From Promethearchaeota archaeon (lineage in GTDB: Archaea > Asgardarchaeota > Lokiarchaeia > Sigyniarchaeales > SOKP01), in contig JAHLWP010000036.1 in NCBI GenBank assembly GCA_019057865.1, positions 1-42,308 on the forward strand: a stretch of 42,308 nt of DNA, read 5' to 3'. Under the pieces are notes generated by a model. The model did no database searches. It was not told the origin of the DNA and worked only from the letters and a program-made list of their open reading frames with translations. Positions 1 to 9,328 of this stretch are shown piece after piece (position 1 is the first letter of the stretch; each line of letters starts with the position of its first letter). The translations under genes were made by a program, and so were the position numbers.

Positions 1-2
1 TT

Positions 3-485
3 GGGGCGGGTGGTTCTGACGCGTTCATTGCCAAATATGACAGTGCCGGAACGTCTTTACTGAATATCACATGGGGCGGCAGCAACAGTGATTCTGGAAA
101 CGGTATTGCGTTAGATGGAGCGGGAAATATCTACATTACCGGGTACACCAACAGCTTTGGGGCGGGTGGTTCTGACGCGTTCATTGCCAAATATGACAGT
201 GCCGGAACGTCTTTACTGAATATCACCTGGGGCGGCAGCAACGGTGATTCTGGAAACGGTATTGCGTTAGATGGGTCGGGAAATATCTACATTACCGGGT
301 ACACCAACATGTTTGGGGCGGGTTCTGAGGACGCGTTCATTGCCAAATATAAGCTAACTATAGATGATAGTACGGATGCGGGTATTCCCGGACCAACTAT
401 ACTCTTAATCGGGATTATTTCCGCACTTTCTATTGGAATAATCTTAAAAAGGCTGCTTCAAACGAATAAACTACGTAGAATCTAA
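3..485 (+). CDS. SBBP beta-propeller-repeat surface protein, C-terminal part
   Basis: The reading frame is open from the left edge to a TAA, so only the last 160 residues are present. They hold two full 52-residue (156-bp) repeats and the start of a third. Each repeat carries DAFIAKYDSAG, ITWGGS, GNGIALDGAGNIYITGYTN and FGAG, the look of SBBP/NHL-like beta-propeller repeats. The repeats are nearly identical at DNA level, so they were amplified recently. The protein ends in a short linker (TIDDSTDAGIPGP), a hydrophobic segment (TILLIGIISALSIGIIL) and a basic tail (KRLLQTNKLRRI). This is the layout of archaeal C-terminal anchoring/sorting signals, so it is probably an exported, cell-surface protein. 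The region is clearly richer in G+C than everything downstream. Its ligand is unknown. Confidence 0.8.
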   Translation, partial: GAGGSDAFIAKYDSAGTSLLNITWGGSNSDSGNGIALDGAGNIYITGYTNSFGAGGSDAFIAKYDSAGTSLLNITWGGSNGDSGNGIALDGSGNIYITGYTNMFGAGSEDAFIAKYKLTIDDSTDAGIPGPTILLIGIISALSIGIILKRLLQTNKLRRI

Positions 486-707
486 GCAGAAACTCATTCA
501 AATCTAATTTTTTTTTTTAATTCAATCAGAATTTAATTTTTGTATCAAGTTTTTATTAAAAATTAAATTTTCAATCCGAATTTTTTTTTAATTTATATGA
601 ATTTTTTTATTACTGTTTTTGTATTTTATAAGTAGCTTGATTATGAAAAAAAGGTTATAATATTTGCAATATTTCATTCAAATATTAAGAAATATTTAAA
701 AATAGAT

Positions 708-934
708 TTACTTTTCTGATTCTTTGTATTCTTGATATTCTTTCATGAAAGTTCTGCAATTTTTTTCGCTGCTAATTTGAATTGTTCTTTATCACCAGAA
801 ACATTTCTTAAAGCAGTACCGCTGATGGTAAGAACATCTCCTATCCTTTCTATTTTAATATTTGTAAGGTATTTAACAATATCTTCTAAATCTGAATCAT
901 CATCTGCAACTTCTAGAAAAATTGCTGATTGGTT
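708..934 (-). pseudogene. Truncated duplicate fragment of cdhE
   Basis: Positions 747-934 align without gaps to 1974-2161 inside cdhE (constant offset 1227). I count about 19 mismatches by hand, so roughly 90% identity. The matching frame still reads like cdhE (IERIGDVLT, ALRNVSGDKEQFKLAAK) up to AELS. It then joins a stretch resembling the cdhE C-terminus (MKEYQEYKESEK followed by TAA at 708-710), but in another frame. The join lies at a shared GAA, which suggests an internal deletion in a second copy. No start codon precedes the fragment. It lies about 55 nt downstream of the cdhE stop on the same strand. Confidence 0.75.
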
Positions 935-988
935 GTTCAGATTGTTAAATTTCTTATATTTAAAAAAAAATAGAAAAAAGAGAAGAAT

Positions 989-2446
989 TTATTCCTTTTC
1001 CCAAGATTCGTATTCTTTCATGAATTCTTCTGGTTTCCATTGGGTTTCCAAATATTTTGGAATACCACTTGAATCTCTTGGACCCACCACTACAAAAGCA
1101 TCTGCCTCATCTTCTAAAGCTCCACTTAATCTTGCAGCCATACCTGGAAGAATTAGTATTCGATGTTTAACTTTCTCAAACGCTCCAAATTCCTTCACAG
1201 CTTCAGCTATACCACCAGCATTGAACTGTCCTCCAGCAACAGAACTTTCAATTCCAATTCCTTCTGTATCAGCTACCAAAAGCCAACAATCGATATTTGC
1301 TCCTTGAAGATCTTGCTCTACAGGAATTTTAGTCATTCTATAGTTGCTAGTTACAAAAATAGGTGCCATATCACCAGGTTCTCCAATTTTATATAACCCA
1401 GGGTCTACAGCTGGATAAATTCTTGGATCAGAAAAAACACTTTGTCGTAAGGTCATTAAGGCTAAAAGAACCCAGATATCTTCCTTTTTTTGACCAGTAT
1501 GAAGAACAATTAAAGACGTATCAATTGATTCCATTATAGCACCCATAATGGCTTCTTGATATTGGTGTAACCATAGATCTTTCTCATCTTCCACTTTTAC
1601 TTGACTCCAATAAGCAGCTGGTACTCCCATTACAGGCCAACTAGCATTTAGGTTCTCTTTATTAATTGCCGCTGTTCTTAATTGCATGATATTATCATAA
1701 GTAATTGAAAGTTTACCAGGGCCATAGAAAGTACCCGAATCTAAGATAATTTCTTTAACACCTAATTTTTGTAAAGTAGCACTTAAAGACATTAATTCAT
1801 CTAAATTACTTGAAACTATAGCTACAGGGAGAACATTTTGAACCGCAAATTTACCTACCTGTTCCCAAGTGTCTTTTGTTGCCGCATAGAGCAATGGTCT
1901 TTTATCCTTAATTTCTTCAGCAGTCTCTAATAGTATATCTGCATTAAAACAGCATAACATAATTGGTAGATTCGAAAGTTCTACAATTTTTTTTGCTGCT
2001 AATTTGAATTGTTCTTTATCACCAGAAACATTTCTTAAAGCAAGACCATCAAGCGTAAGTACATCCCCTATCCTTTCTATTTTAAGATCTGTAAGGTATT
2101 TAACAATATCTTCTAAGTCTGAATCATCATCCGCAACTTCTATAAATAATGCTGATTGGTTATAATAAGTAAGTTGATGTCTCATTAAAACTTCTTCACC
2201 CCCAATAGTAACTGCTCTATCACCAACACCAATAGTAACAGGTCTCTGCGGAGGCGTTATAAGTTTAACTAATTTGTCTCGCTTTTTAAATTGTTTTCTA
2301 TTTTGCATTAAATGAGTACAATCTTGAACTCTAATTTTTCTTTCGAGAATATCTGTAGCAAATGCCATACATGTATCATATCCACATTCTTTACAATTAG
2401 ACTTATCTAAAAGTGCATATATTTCTAACGGACTTGGTCGAGCCAT
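989..2446 (-). CDS. cdhE: Acetyl-CoA decarbonylase/synthase gamma subunit (corrinoid iron-sulfur protein, large subunit)
   Basis: This is the large subunit of the corrinoid Fe-S protein that carries the methyl group from tetrahydropterin to the acetyl-CoA synthase site in the Wood-Ljungdahl pathway. The N-terminus has the 4Fe-4S motif C18-x2-C21-x4-C26-x16-C43 (NCKECGYDTCMAFA). It is followed by the TIM-barrel-like domain and a C-terminal domain expected to bind the corrinoid. At 485 aa it is a full-length member. The ATG at 2446 is the natural start (MARPSPLEIY). No other cdh subunit is in the window. A broken copy of part of the gene follows it at 708-934. The cobalt/nickel transporter at 19.3-22.0 kb could serve this pathway (inference). 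Confidence 0.93.
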   Translation of the reverse strand: MARPSPLEIYALLDKSNCKECGYDTCMAFATDILERKIRVQDCTHLMQNRKQFKKRDKLVKLITPPQRPVTIGVGDRAVTIGGEEVLMRHQLTYYNQSALFIEVADDDSDLEDIVKYLTDLKIERIGDVLTLDGLALRNVSGDKEQFKLAAKKIVELSNLPIMLCCFNADILLETAEEIKDKRPLLYAATKDTWEQVGKFAVQNVLPVAIVSSNLDELMSLSATLQKLGVKEIILDSGTFYGPGKLSITYDNIMQLRTAAINKENLNASWPVMGVPAAYWSQVKVEDEKDLWLHQYQEAIMGAIMESIDTSLIVLHTGQKKEDIWVLLALMTLRQSVFSDPRIYPAVDPGLYKIGEPGDMAPIFVTSNYRMTKIPVEQDLQGANIDCWLLVADTEGIGIESSVAGGQFNAGGIAEAVKEFGAFEKVKHRILILPGMAARLSGALEDEADAFVVVGPRDSSGIPKYLETQWKPEEFMKEYESWEKE

Positions 2447-2728
2447 ATCATTTTCTCCATATTCTTTATTTCTTCTTAATAAAATATTGAATAAGTATGT
2501 GTAGTCTAATTGTAAATTGAATTAAAAATTTGGTTTTTTTCTATAATACCCTAAACGTTCAAAGATTTAAGAATTATCAAGGCTGAATTAAGTTAAAATT
2601 TGTATTTAAAGTTTTTAGAATTAGAGTATTTTAAATATAATAGGAAATAAAATTTTTTATAAAGAAGAATTATACTTGATTATCTAATTTAGAATATTAT
2701 AATCTATTGAATTTAGGCTTTTATAAAA

Positions 2729-3238
2729 ATGGCGAAATGTTATTATTGTAATACTAAAATTAGAAATCTGCCATACAGATGTAAATTTTGTGGGATGATA
2801 TTTTGTAAAAATCATAGATTACCAGAAAATCATTGTTGTCCATTTGACTTAATTCAAAAATCAAAAATCGAAAAAAATTCTAAATCTAGTCTAATCTATC
2901 GAGATGCTTTGGAATTCATGAATAAGGGCTTAGATATCGCAAAAGTTTATGATCTTGTTACTACAAAGAAGTTAAATAAAAATGAAGCAACTGATCTATT
3001 AAAATTCTTTATTGAAAATAGTGATCTAATAGAAGTTAGAGAAAATAGTATCCTAGCATTTGAACTATTGGGTTTAAAAAATGATGAGGCTTTTCAAATT
3101 CTTCAGAATTGTCTGCTCTCAGATGAGAGCCCAACTATAAGAAATATAGCAGCAAAAGTATTAACAATTAATTTTCCAAAAAAAAGCAAAACTCTTTTAA
3201 AATGGGCTCGTGAACATAATAATGATTTAAAATTTTAA
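2729..3238 (+). CDS. AN1-type zinc-finger protein with HEAT-like C-terminus
   Basis: Residues 4-37 match the AN1 finger spacing: C4-x2-C7, C18-x2-C21, C26-x2-H29, H35-x-C37. AN1 fingers are common in eukaryotes, where they occur in stress- and ubiquitin-linked proteins, and are found in some archaea. The rest (about 130 aa) is helical. Near the end, phrases such as NSILAFELLGLKNDEAFQILQNCL and SPTIRNIAAKVLTINFP resemble one or two HEAT-type repeats. The gene stands alone, with long AT-rich flanks on both sides. A role in protein quality control is only a guess from the family. The zinc-finger call is firm. Confidence 0.85.
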   Translation: MAKCYYCNTKIRNLPYRCKFCGMIFCKNHRLPENHCCPFDLIQKSKIEKNSKSSLIYRDALEFMNKGLDIAKVYDLVTTKKLNKNEATDLLKFFIENSDLIEVRENSILAFELLGLKNDEAFQILQNCLLSDESPTIRNIAAKVLTINFPKKSKTLLKWAREHNNDLKF

Positions 3239-3441
3239 TTTTTAAATCAAATGATTGAGAGATTATGTGAGAAGACTTGTTTTTAAAGAAAGATATCATA
3301 TTTTTGCGAATAGTTAACCTTTGACAAACATTCTCAACATTTTCTCTATTCAAGGGGAGAAACTTGTGATCAAAAAAACAATATATATTATAAAATCAGT
3401 TTTATAGACTAAACTACTTTTTAACTCTACCATTAAAATTG

Positions 3442-4890
3442 TTACTTATCTTCTATTTCAATATTACGAGATTTAAAGAAATCAACATAATCACATAATA
3501 AAGAAAGACTGTTTGCAGCATCCCGAAGTGAAAAAAAATAGAGAACTCGATATTCATGCAATATCTTTTTCACTTGTTTAAATCTTTGTGCTAATTCAAA
3601 GGAATCCGCTATACTAGGCAAACAGAATATAAAAGGTTTTAAGGTATTGTTTTGCACTTTTATCATTCTTTTAAAAAAATGGCTATAAAGATGATGGGGC
3701 CACAAGGGAATAATAACTATGTCAATATTGGAGTCATTAACAACTATGTTTATACATTCTAAAAATATATTAATTACGAAACCAGACGCTCCTAGATCTA
3801 CTGGATTTTTTATATTAACATTTTCCTTTGGTAATATTTTACTTAATTTTTCTTGAGATTCAAGGGTTAATTCTGGCACATTTAATAGATGATCTGCAAA
3901 TAAATCTGTCATATTTACAGAAGATCCTCCTCCTGGAGTTACTATTCCGACATTTCTTCCATTTGGGAAATATTTTGGAAATAAAAGTTCAAATGTTTTA
4001 ATCGTATTCCAAAATTGTTCATTATCCTTTACAATTAAAGCTCCAGTCTGCTTAGCCATCGAAGCCCATAAACGTTGATCAGTAGCAATTGCTCCAGTAT
4101 GAGAAAAAGCTGCTCGAGAGCCATCATCTGTATATCCTCCTTTCCATAATATTACTGGTTTAATATTTGTTGTTTTTTTAAGCTCTAAAAAAAACCCACG
4201 TCCATTACCGGAACCGAAACTTTCTAAATAGCTAGCTACTATTTTAGTTTTAGGATCTTGACGGAAATATTTTAAGAAATCGACACAATTGAGATCTATT
4301 TGGTTTCCAAAAGAAACTCCATAACGAAATCTAATATCCCTTTTAAATCCAATATCTAATAACTGACTTAAGTGACCTCCAGACTGAGACATGAAAGAAA
4401 CTGAACCAAGTATCCCCTTTTGAGAAGCAAATGTAAATGCCATTCCAATTTCTGCATTATAAGGACCTAAACAATTTGGACCAATAATTCTTGTTTTGGA
4501 GCCTTTAATTATTTCCTTAAGTTCTTGTTCCAATTTTTCTCCTTCAGGATCTCCTGTTTCGGAAAATCCAGAAGCAAAAACTATTAACCATTTTACACCT
4601 TTCTCAACACATTCTTTAACTACTTTTGGGATAATCTGTGTTTTAACTGAAATATAAGCCGTATCTATAGGTTGAGAAATATCTAAAACAGTAGGATAAC
4701 ATTTCCAATCCATTATTTTAGTATGTTTTGGATTAACGGGATAAAAACTATTATTCCATCTTGAATCCTTAAAAGCAGACAAATACATCATTGACCCAAA
4801 AGTAGAACTCTCTGATGCTCCAATAAAAGCTATATGTTTGGGGTAAAATAATGAATCAAATTCTTCAAAATATTTTTGATCTTCAACCAT
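3442..4890 (-). CDS. Acetate/acyl-CoA synthetase (ADP-forming), alpha-subunit-like
   Basis: The 482-aa protein has the domain order of the alpha subunit of NDP-forming acyl-CoA synthetases. First comes an N-terminal CoA-binding Rossmann domain (HIAFIGASESSTFGSMMY), then GPNCLG at 137-142, then two succinyl-CoA-ligase-like domains. The SHTGAIA motif holds His264, the residue phosphorylated during catalysis. These enzymes turn acyl-CoA + ADP + Pi into acid + CoA + ATP, a typical archaeal energy-conserving step. The ATP-grasp beta subunit is not adjacent and must lie elsewhere if this is a two-subunit enzyme. The minus-strand neighbour upstream ends 35 nt before this start, so the two may be co-transcribed. 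The substrate cannot be read from sequence. Confidence 0.85.
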   Translation of the reverse strand: MVEDQKYFEEFDSLFYPKHIAFIGASESSTFGSMMYLSAFKDSRWNNSFYPVNPKHTKIMDWKCYPTVLDISQPIDTAYISVKTQIIPKVVKECVEKGVKWLIVFASGFSETGDPEGEKLEQELKEIIKGSKTRIIGPNCLGPYNAEIGMAFTFASQKGILGSVSFMSQSGGHLSQLLDIGFKRDIRFRYGVSFGNQIDLNCVDFLKYFRQDPKTKIVASYLESFGSGNGRGFFLELKKTTNIKPVILWKGGYTDDGSRAAFSHTGAIATDQRLWASMAKQTGALIVKDNEQFWNTIKTFELLFPKYFPNGRNVGIVTPGGGSSVNMTDLFADHLLNVPELTLESQEKLSKILPKENVNIKNPVDLGASGFVINIFLECINIVVNDSNIDIVIIPLWPHHLYSHFFKRMIKVQNNTLKPFIFCLPSIADSFELAQRFKQVKKILHEYRVLYFFSLRDAANSLSLLCDYVDFFKSRNIEIEDK

Positions 4891-4925
4891 TAATATTGAA
4901 AATAAATGAATTTTTTAATAATTTT

Positions 4926-7900
4926 CTAATCTTTTTCTTCAGGGATTAGATCATGGTAAATTGGTTCAAATTTCTCATTAAAAAGCTTATTATTCATCCA
5001 AATCTTATCTTTTGGATTCCATGTTAAATTTTTTAATGGATTATAATCTTTTATGAAATTTAAATTTCCATAAATCGATTTAAGTAAATTTTTTCCATCA
5101 ACTAAATCATTTAAAATGAGATAATGTTCTATTTTTAAATAGTGGAATAGTAATTCAAATAATTTAATAAATTCATTAAGATCACAATCTGGAAAATATA
5201 ATTTTATCATTAAACCATTTTCAAATTTTACCTCTTCTGACATTCCATATATAAAGTATTCCCCTTCAATTTCATAAATAAATCCTAAATTGAAAAAACT
5301 AAATATTTCTATTAATTGCTTATTTAATTCTTGCTTTACGTTTGGCAAAATAATATAGATTTTTTCTAATAAATCCAGATTTTTTAAATTTAAATATGGT
5401 AAAATTAATCCTTTTTCTAAAAGATCAATAATAGGATTAATCATAGATAACTTTTTTGTAAGTATATACGATTTAATATCGATTGAATGCCAATTATAAA
5501 TTTTTGTTAAATTTTCAAAATCGGATGAATCTGGACCATTATAATGGGAGATATTTAAATTACCCACATTAAATTCCTTTACTTTTGAAATTTGAACCTT
5601 ATAATTGGGATTATAGAGGATATTTTGCATGTATATTTTGAACCTATTCGAATCATAGATCCAATTGTTTGAACTAAGATTGTAGTTTAAATGAAAGAGT
5701 GGAAAAATTTTTTTTATAAAGAATAAACAATATTCTCGAATATCCTTTTTCGATTTGGTGAGCCAGTGTATATATGATAAGTTTGGATTTCGATATGGCC
5801 ATAGATATTTTATGAATATCGAAGTCGACTTATCCATGAATACTGGATATTGGACTTTTTGAAATGAATTGTCCAACAGAAGTCTAAAATCTATTTCATC
5901 TAAGTTATAGGGATAGATATATACATAATATTGACCAAATCCAAAATATTGAAGAGCAGGTAAAAATTTAATAGACTTTATATAATTTTTAAAAAAATAT
6001 TTTGACTTTTCACCGTTAAATATCTCCCGATCTAACAAACAATTTTGTAATTCATAATGAAATACTAATAGATTATTTAATTTAGAAATGTTAAAATCAA
6101 TATTTTCCTTTGAGAATCTGATATTTATTTGTTCAATTAAATTTAACATTTCTCTTTCTTTAGACCAAAATTTTCCTTGAATTTTATTATAGGATTCTTG
6201 ATGTAATTTTAACTCTTTTCCAAAAAGCTGTCTAGAGTAAAGAAAATATTGTTCAAATAAATCTTTTGTATAAAAGAATTTTTTACTATCAAAATCATAA
6301 AAATTTCTTAATGAATAGAACCCAATATCTCCACTGGAATGAAATCTTGAAAATTTAATTAAGTCTTTTTTAAAAATGCTATGAAGAATTGAAATAAAAA
6401 TATTCTTTTCTTTTTCTTTTAAATTGGGGAGATAAAGTTGTGTAATAATTAAGATTTCATTAGAAATTAGATCTTTAACAAACATGATAAGAGCTCTTGG
6501 GAAAAATAATTTTATCTTATCCAACTTATCCCTAGCTTCAATTGTATCTTTGAGAATAATGGTAGGAAAATATTTAGAAGAGGCACTTGTATAAATTGTG
6601 TTAATTAAAAGAGGCTTAATTACTGGAGCGTGGGTACTTTGGTTGAGATATTCTTTAAATTTATCATCAATCACTTGAATCGTAATATTATGTGGTTTTT
6701 CTGTATCATAGGACGTTTCAAATTTCTCCCTTTTTGTATCACTAATTCTTCTCCCTAATTCTGAGTTTTCAATTATCTGTCTCATCGCTTTCAGATTAAA
6801 AATTTTTAGATCACTGCATAATATAAAAAACTCATAAAGGAATTGATACTTTCGAACTTCTTGTCTAAATTTTTCTTTTGATTTGATATAAAGTGGTATA
6901 AATACATCAAAAATAATTCTATTTATGTTGCTACCAGTAAATATAATATTTTCTTCAATTGATTGAGAAATACCATTATTTTTCAAGAAATCTATGAGTA
7001 GATATTCACTTTTTATTTCCGAATTTTCAGCTAGAATCTTTTCTATTAAATTTAAGCATATTAAAAGATTGTTTAATATTTCTTTAACGAAAAAAAATCC
7101 AAATTTATTATAATTATCTAAGAATTCTATAATTTCTTCTTTAAATTTTGGAGAACTATGTATTTTTGATAATTTTTCTTCTATATTTTCAATTAAAGCT
7201 CTTTGACTCAAAATTTCATCTTCTAAATCGGATTTTAAATAACCTAATGTTTCTGCTCTTTTCTCAAATGTAAATCCTGTAACTGAAACAAGGTGCAATC
7301 TATCAAGAATAATCCAATCTAAAAGTGATAGTTTCGATTCATAAAAAGAGGATTTGTAAACCATCTCAAATGAAATTTCATATTTTTTTTCATATTTTTT
7401 ATGATTTAGATTAACAATTTTTCTTTTACTCTTATGAAATTCTCTAAAATAATTCAAATTTAAAAAATTTAAAAAAGTATGAACAATTTGGCATTCTTTT
7501 TCAATGATATATCCATAATCATGTAATTTCTCAATAAATGATGATAAATCAGTTAGATAGACTTTGGGAATTAAAAAGAAACCAGATATTTCTGTCATTA
7601 AAGTGTTTATTGTATTTTTAAGGCCTATAAGAAATGGCAGTTGTTTTATAAATTTGGAAATTTTTTTCTTTTCTAGAAGTGGGTTGAATTTAAAATTGAA
7701 AATAATATTTACCAGATTCATTGCTGACCAATTTATTTGATAGGATGGAGAAATATATGAAAATTTATTAATCCATTTCATATTTTCAGTGAATTTTCTT
7801 TTGCTCAATTCGGATTGGATTATTCCTTTTGTTTTCATTTCCTCAAAATAATTTAAATAATCATATAAGTACTTATAGCCTTCTTTATCGTAAAAGATTT

Positions 7901-8543
7901 GAATTAAAACTCTTAATGTCTCAATAATATCATCATCATTTATAGATTTAGAAGTTTTAAACGCATATTCTTTAAAAATCTTATAATAGATATCCTCCAT
8001 TCCCTCTTCAATTAATGAAATATTTCTTCGTATAAATTCAAAAATAAACTGTATAGCTCCTGGTAATTTAAGAAATTTGTCTAATTTGTTAAGTTGTGTT
8101 ATTAATAAATCATAATTAACAATATATTCATTAATTAGGGATTTCCATTCAGAAATTTTTTGTAATTTAGTTAAATCCTTTAAGACAATTTGATTTATAA
8201 TGATTTGAATATTTTCATTCTCTTTTATAACTTCAGGGACAAAACAATTATATATTTCTCTAAGTAAAATTACTGGTAAAAATTGTTTATAATTGTCAAA
8301 AATTTCAATTACTAAAATTTTATTTTCAAAATATCTTTTAACTCCTATATTGTAAAAAAGGGGATTTTGATTTTCGATTTTTTCAGTTCTTTTGTAAATA
8401 ATTTTGACATATTGTAAGATAGGGGTTAATTCTAAATAATTTTGTATTTCTATAATTAGATTCTGAAAAATATTATTTACATTACCAATATCTTTTTCAA
8501 ACAAAAATTCTTCTAAAATATTGAGATTTGGCAATTTTAACAT
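4926..8543 (-). CDS. Very large orphan protein, function unknown
   Basis: A single uninterrupted frame of 1205 codons begins at ATG (MLKLPNLNILEEF). I do not recognise any domain. The protein is rich in Ile, Lys, Asn, Phe, Leu and Glu, and looks mostly helical with aromatic-rich blocks. It has no clear signal peptide, no convincing membrane span and no Walker or zinc motif. So long an open frame in such AT-rich DNA makes it a real gene. It runs toward the acyl-CoA synthetase gene, 35 nt away. The long non-coding stretch at its 5' side suggests it starts a transcript. It could be a lineage-specific scaffold or structural protein, but nothing in the sequence proves that. Confidence 0.8.
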   Translation of the reverse strand: MLKLPNLNILEEFLFEKDIGNVNNIFQNLIIEIQNYLELTPILQYVKIIYKRTEKIENQNPLFYNIGVKRYFENKILVIEIFDNYKQFLPVILLREIYNCFVPEVIKENENIQIIINQIVLKDLTKLQKISEWKSLINEYIVNYDLLITQLNKLDKFLKLPGAIQFIFEFIRRNISLIEEGMEDIYYKIFKEYAFKTSKSINDDDIIETLRVLIQIFYDKEGYKYLYDYLNYFEEMKTKGIIQSELSKRKFTENMKWINKFSYISPSYQINWSAMNLVNIIFNFKFNPLLEKKKISKFIKQLPFLIGLKNTINTLMTEISGFFLIPKVYLTDLSSFIEKLHDYGYIIEKECQIVHTFLNFLNLNYFREFHKSKRKIVNLNHKKYEKKYEISFEMVYKSSFYESKLSLLDWIILDRLHLVSVTGFTFEKRAETLGYLKSDLEDEILSQRALIENIEEKLSKIHSSPKFKEEIIEFLDNYNKFGFFFVKEILNNLLICLNLIEKILAENSEIKSEYLLIDFLKNNGISQSIEENIIFTGSNINRIIFDVFIPLYIKSKEKFRQEVRKYQFLYEFFILCSDLKIFNLKAMRQIIENSELGRRISDTKREKFETSYDTEKPHNITIQVIDDKFKEYLNQSTHAPVIKPLLINTIYTSASSKYFPTIILKDTIEARDKLDKIKLFFPRALIMFVKDLISNEILIITQLYLPNLKEKEKNIFISILHSIFKKDLIKFSRFHSSGDIGFYSLRNFYDFDSKKFFYTKDLFEQYFLYSRQLFGKELKLHQESYNKIQGKFWSKEREMLNLIEQINIRFSKENIDFNISKLNNLLVFHYELQNCLLDREIFNGEKSKYFFKNYIKSIKFLPALQYFGFGQYYVYIYPYNLDEIDFRLLLDNSFQKVQYPVFMDKSTSIFIKYLWPYRNPNLSYIHWLTKSKKDIREYCLFFIKKIFPLFHLNYNLSSNNWIYDSNRFKIYMQNILYNPNYKVQISKVKEFNVGNLNISHYNGPDSSDFENLTKIYNWHSIDIKSYILTKKLSMINPIIDLLEKGLILPYLNLKNLDLLEKIYIILPNVKQELNKQLIEIFSFFNLGFIYEIEGEYFIYGMSEEVKFENGLMIKLYFPDCDLNEFIKLFELLFHYLKIEHYLILNDLVDGKNLLKSIYGNLNFIKDYNPLKNLTWNPKDKIWMNNKLFNEKFEPIYHDLIPEEKD

Positions 8544-8706
8544 AAAAAATTCTATATTTTGAACCTAATCAGATACAATTAAGCATATTTAATATTTTAT
8601 TAATTTTTTTACTAATTTTTTCGAGTACTTTAAAAGTAAATCTAAAAACATATTATTGTAGAAATTATTTTCTATTCATTGATTAACGGGGAGGAGGTTT
8701 ATTTAA

Positions 8707-8906
8707 ATGATTTTTGGTGGAGAAACAATTCCTAAATGACTGTGAAATTCGAATTTTATAGTCCTTTAAAAAGTACTGAAATTCGAATTTGACATTTTAT
8801 ATTTTCAATTAAGGGAAAATCCCTTAATTTTTACACTTTTATTGCTGGAATTTTAATCATGATTTCAATTATTCCAATATGGATTAAAGAAAATATAGAT
8901 GAATAA
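8707..8906 (+). other. Strong ribosome-binding site with a 10-codon ORF, then a short membrane-segment ORF
   Basis: AGGAGGT at 8692-8698 is the best Shine-Dalgarno sequence I found in the window. It sits 9 nt (T to A) before ATG 8707, yet that frame ends after ten codons (MIFGGETIPK, TGA 8737-8739). Downstream, a different frame is open from 8793 to TAA 8904-8906 and encodes a hydrophobic segment (FYTFIAGILIMISIIPIWI) followed by KENIDE. It has no standard start at its beginning. The two pieces could be a broken gene, a split gene with an excised insert, or a leader peptide. A 14-bp direct repeat (TGAAATTCGAATTT) lies between them. Confidence 0.3.
8807..8829. repeat. Perfect 9-bp inverted repeat
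   Basis: AATTAAGGG and CCCTTAATT face each other across AAAAT. This could form an RNA hairpin or be a protein site. It lies inside the short open frame described at 8793-8906, so its role is unclear. Confidence 0.4.
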
Positions 8907-8923
8907 CATTTTTAAATTCGTTT

Positions 8924-9328
8924 TTGCAGTTCATTCAACTACTGCATGATTTCCGGAGCAAAAAGGTTAATCCTTCTAATTTAGAGCTAGAAGAGCTTTT
9001 TAATCCTCAGAAGTTATATAATTACTTGCGAAACCACCATTGGAAAGACGGTATTGATAAGGAGTTCTTAGAAGAATGGGTACAGATGAATATATCCAAG
9101 TATACCTTAGCTGAGAACGATTTAAATGATTTTCAAGTCATATTTCAGAAATTAGATTTACCAAGTGAGATTATTATAAATCTATTTGGAGTTGAAAAAG
9201 ATAATAACGTAAAGGAAAATAAACCTAAAATCCAAAATCCTTCTGAAATTCCTTCAGTAAAAGATTTTAAGAAATTTAAAAAATGGTTGTTAGAAAGAAT
9301 TAAAGATATTGAAAAATTATTAAATTGA
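8924..9328 (+). CDS. Small helical protein, function unknown
   Basis: The frame encodes 134 aa from a TTG (MQFIQLLHDFRSKK). No ATG is available after the in-frame stop at 8900-8902, so TTG is the only conventional start. There is no Shine-Dalgarno sequence before it. The protein is charged and helical, with a proline-containing linker (NKPKIQNPSEIPSVKDF) before a short C-terminal helix (KKFKKWLLERIKDIEKLL). I recognise no family. Codon use looks like that of its neighbours. It could be the 3' part of a longer decayed or split gene, since the DNA just upstream holds other gene-like remnants. Confidence 0.5.
   Translation: MQFIQLLHDFRSKKVNPSNLELEELFNPQKLYNYLRNHHWKDGIDKEFLEEWVQMNISKYTLAENDLNDFQVIFQKLDLPSEIIINLFGVEKDNNVKENKPKIQNPSEIPSVKDFKKFKKWLLERIKDIEKLLN

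Noticed and set aside
1..330. CRISPR-like repeats
   Set aside because: The repeats are 156 bp, contiguous and in frame within a coding region, with no spacers.
732..1307. 191-codon plus-strand open frame
   Set aside because: It lies antisense to cdhE and its fragment and encodes nothing recognisable. The opposite strand has the conserved protein.
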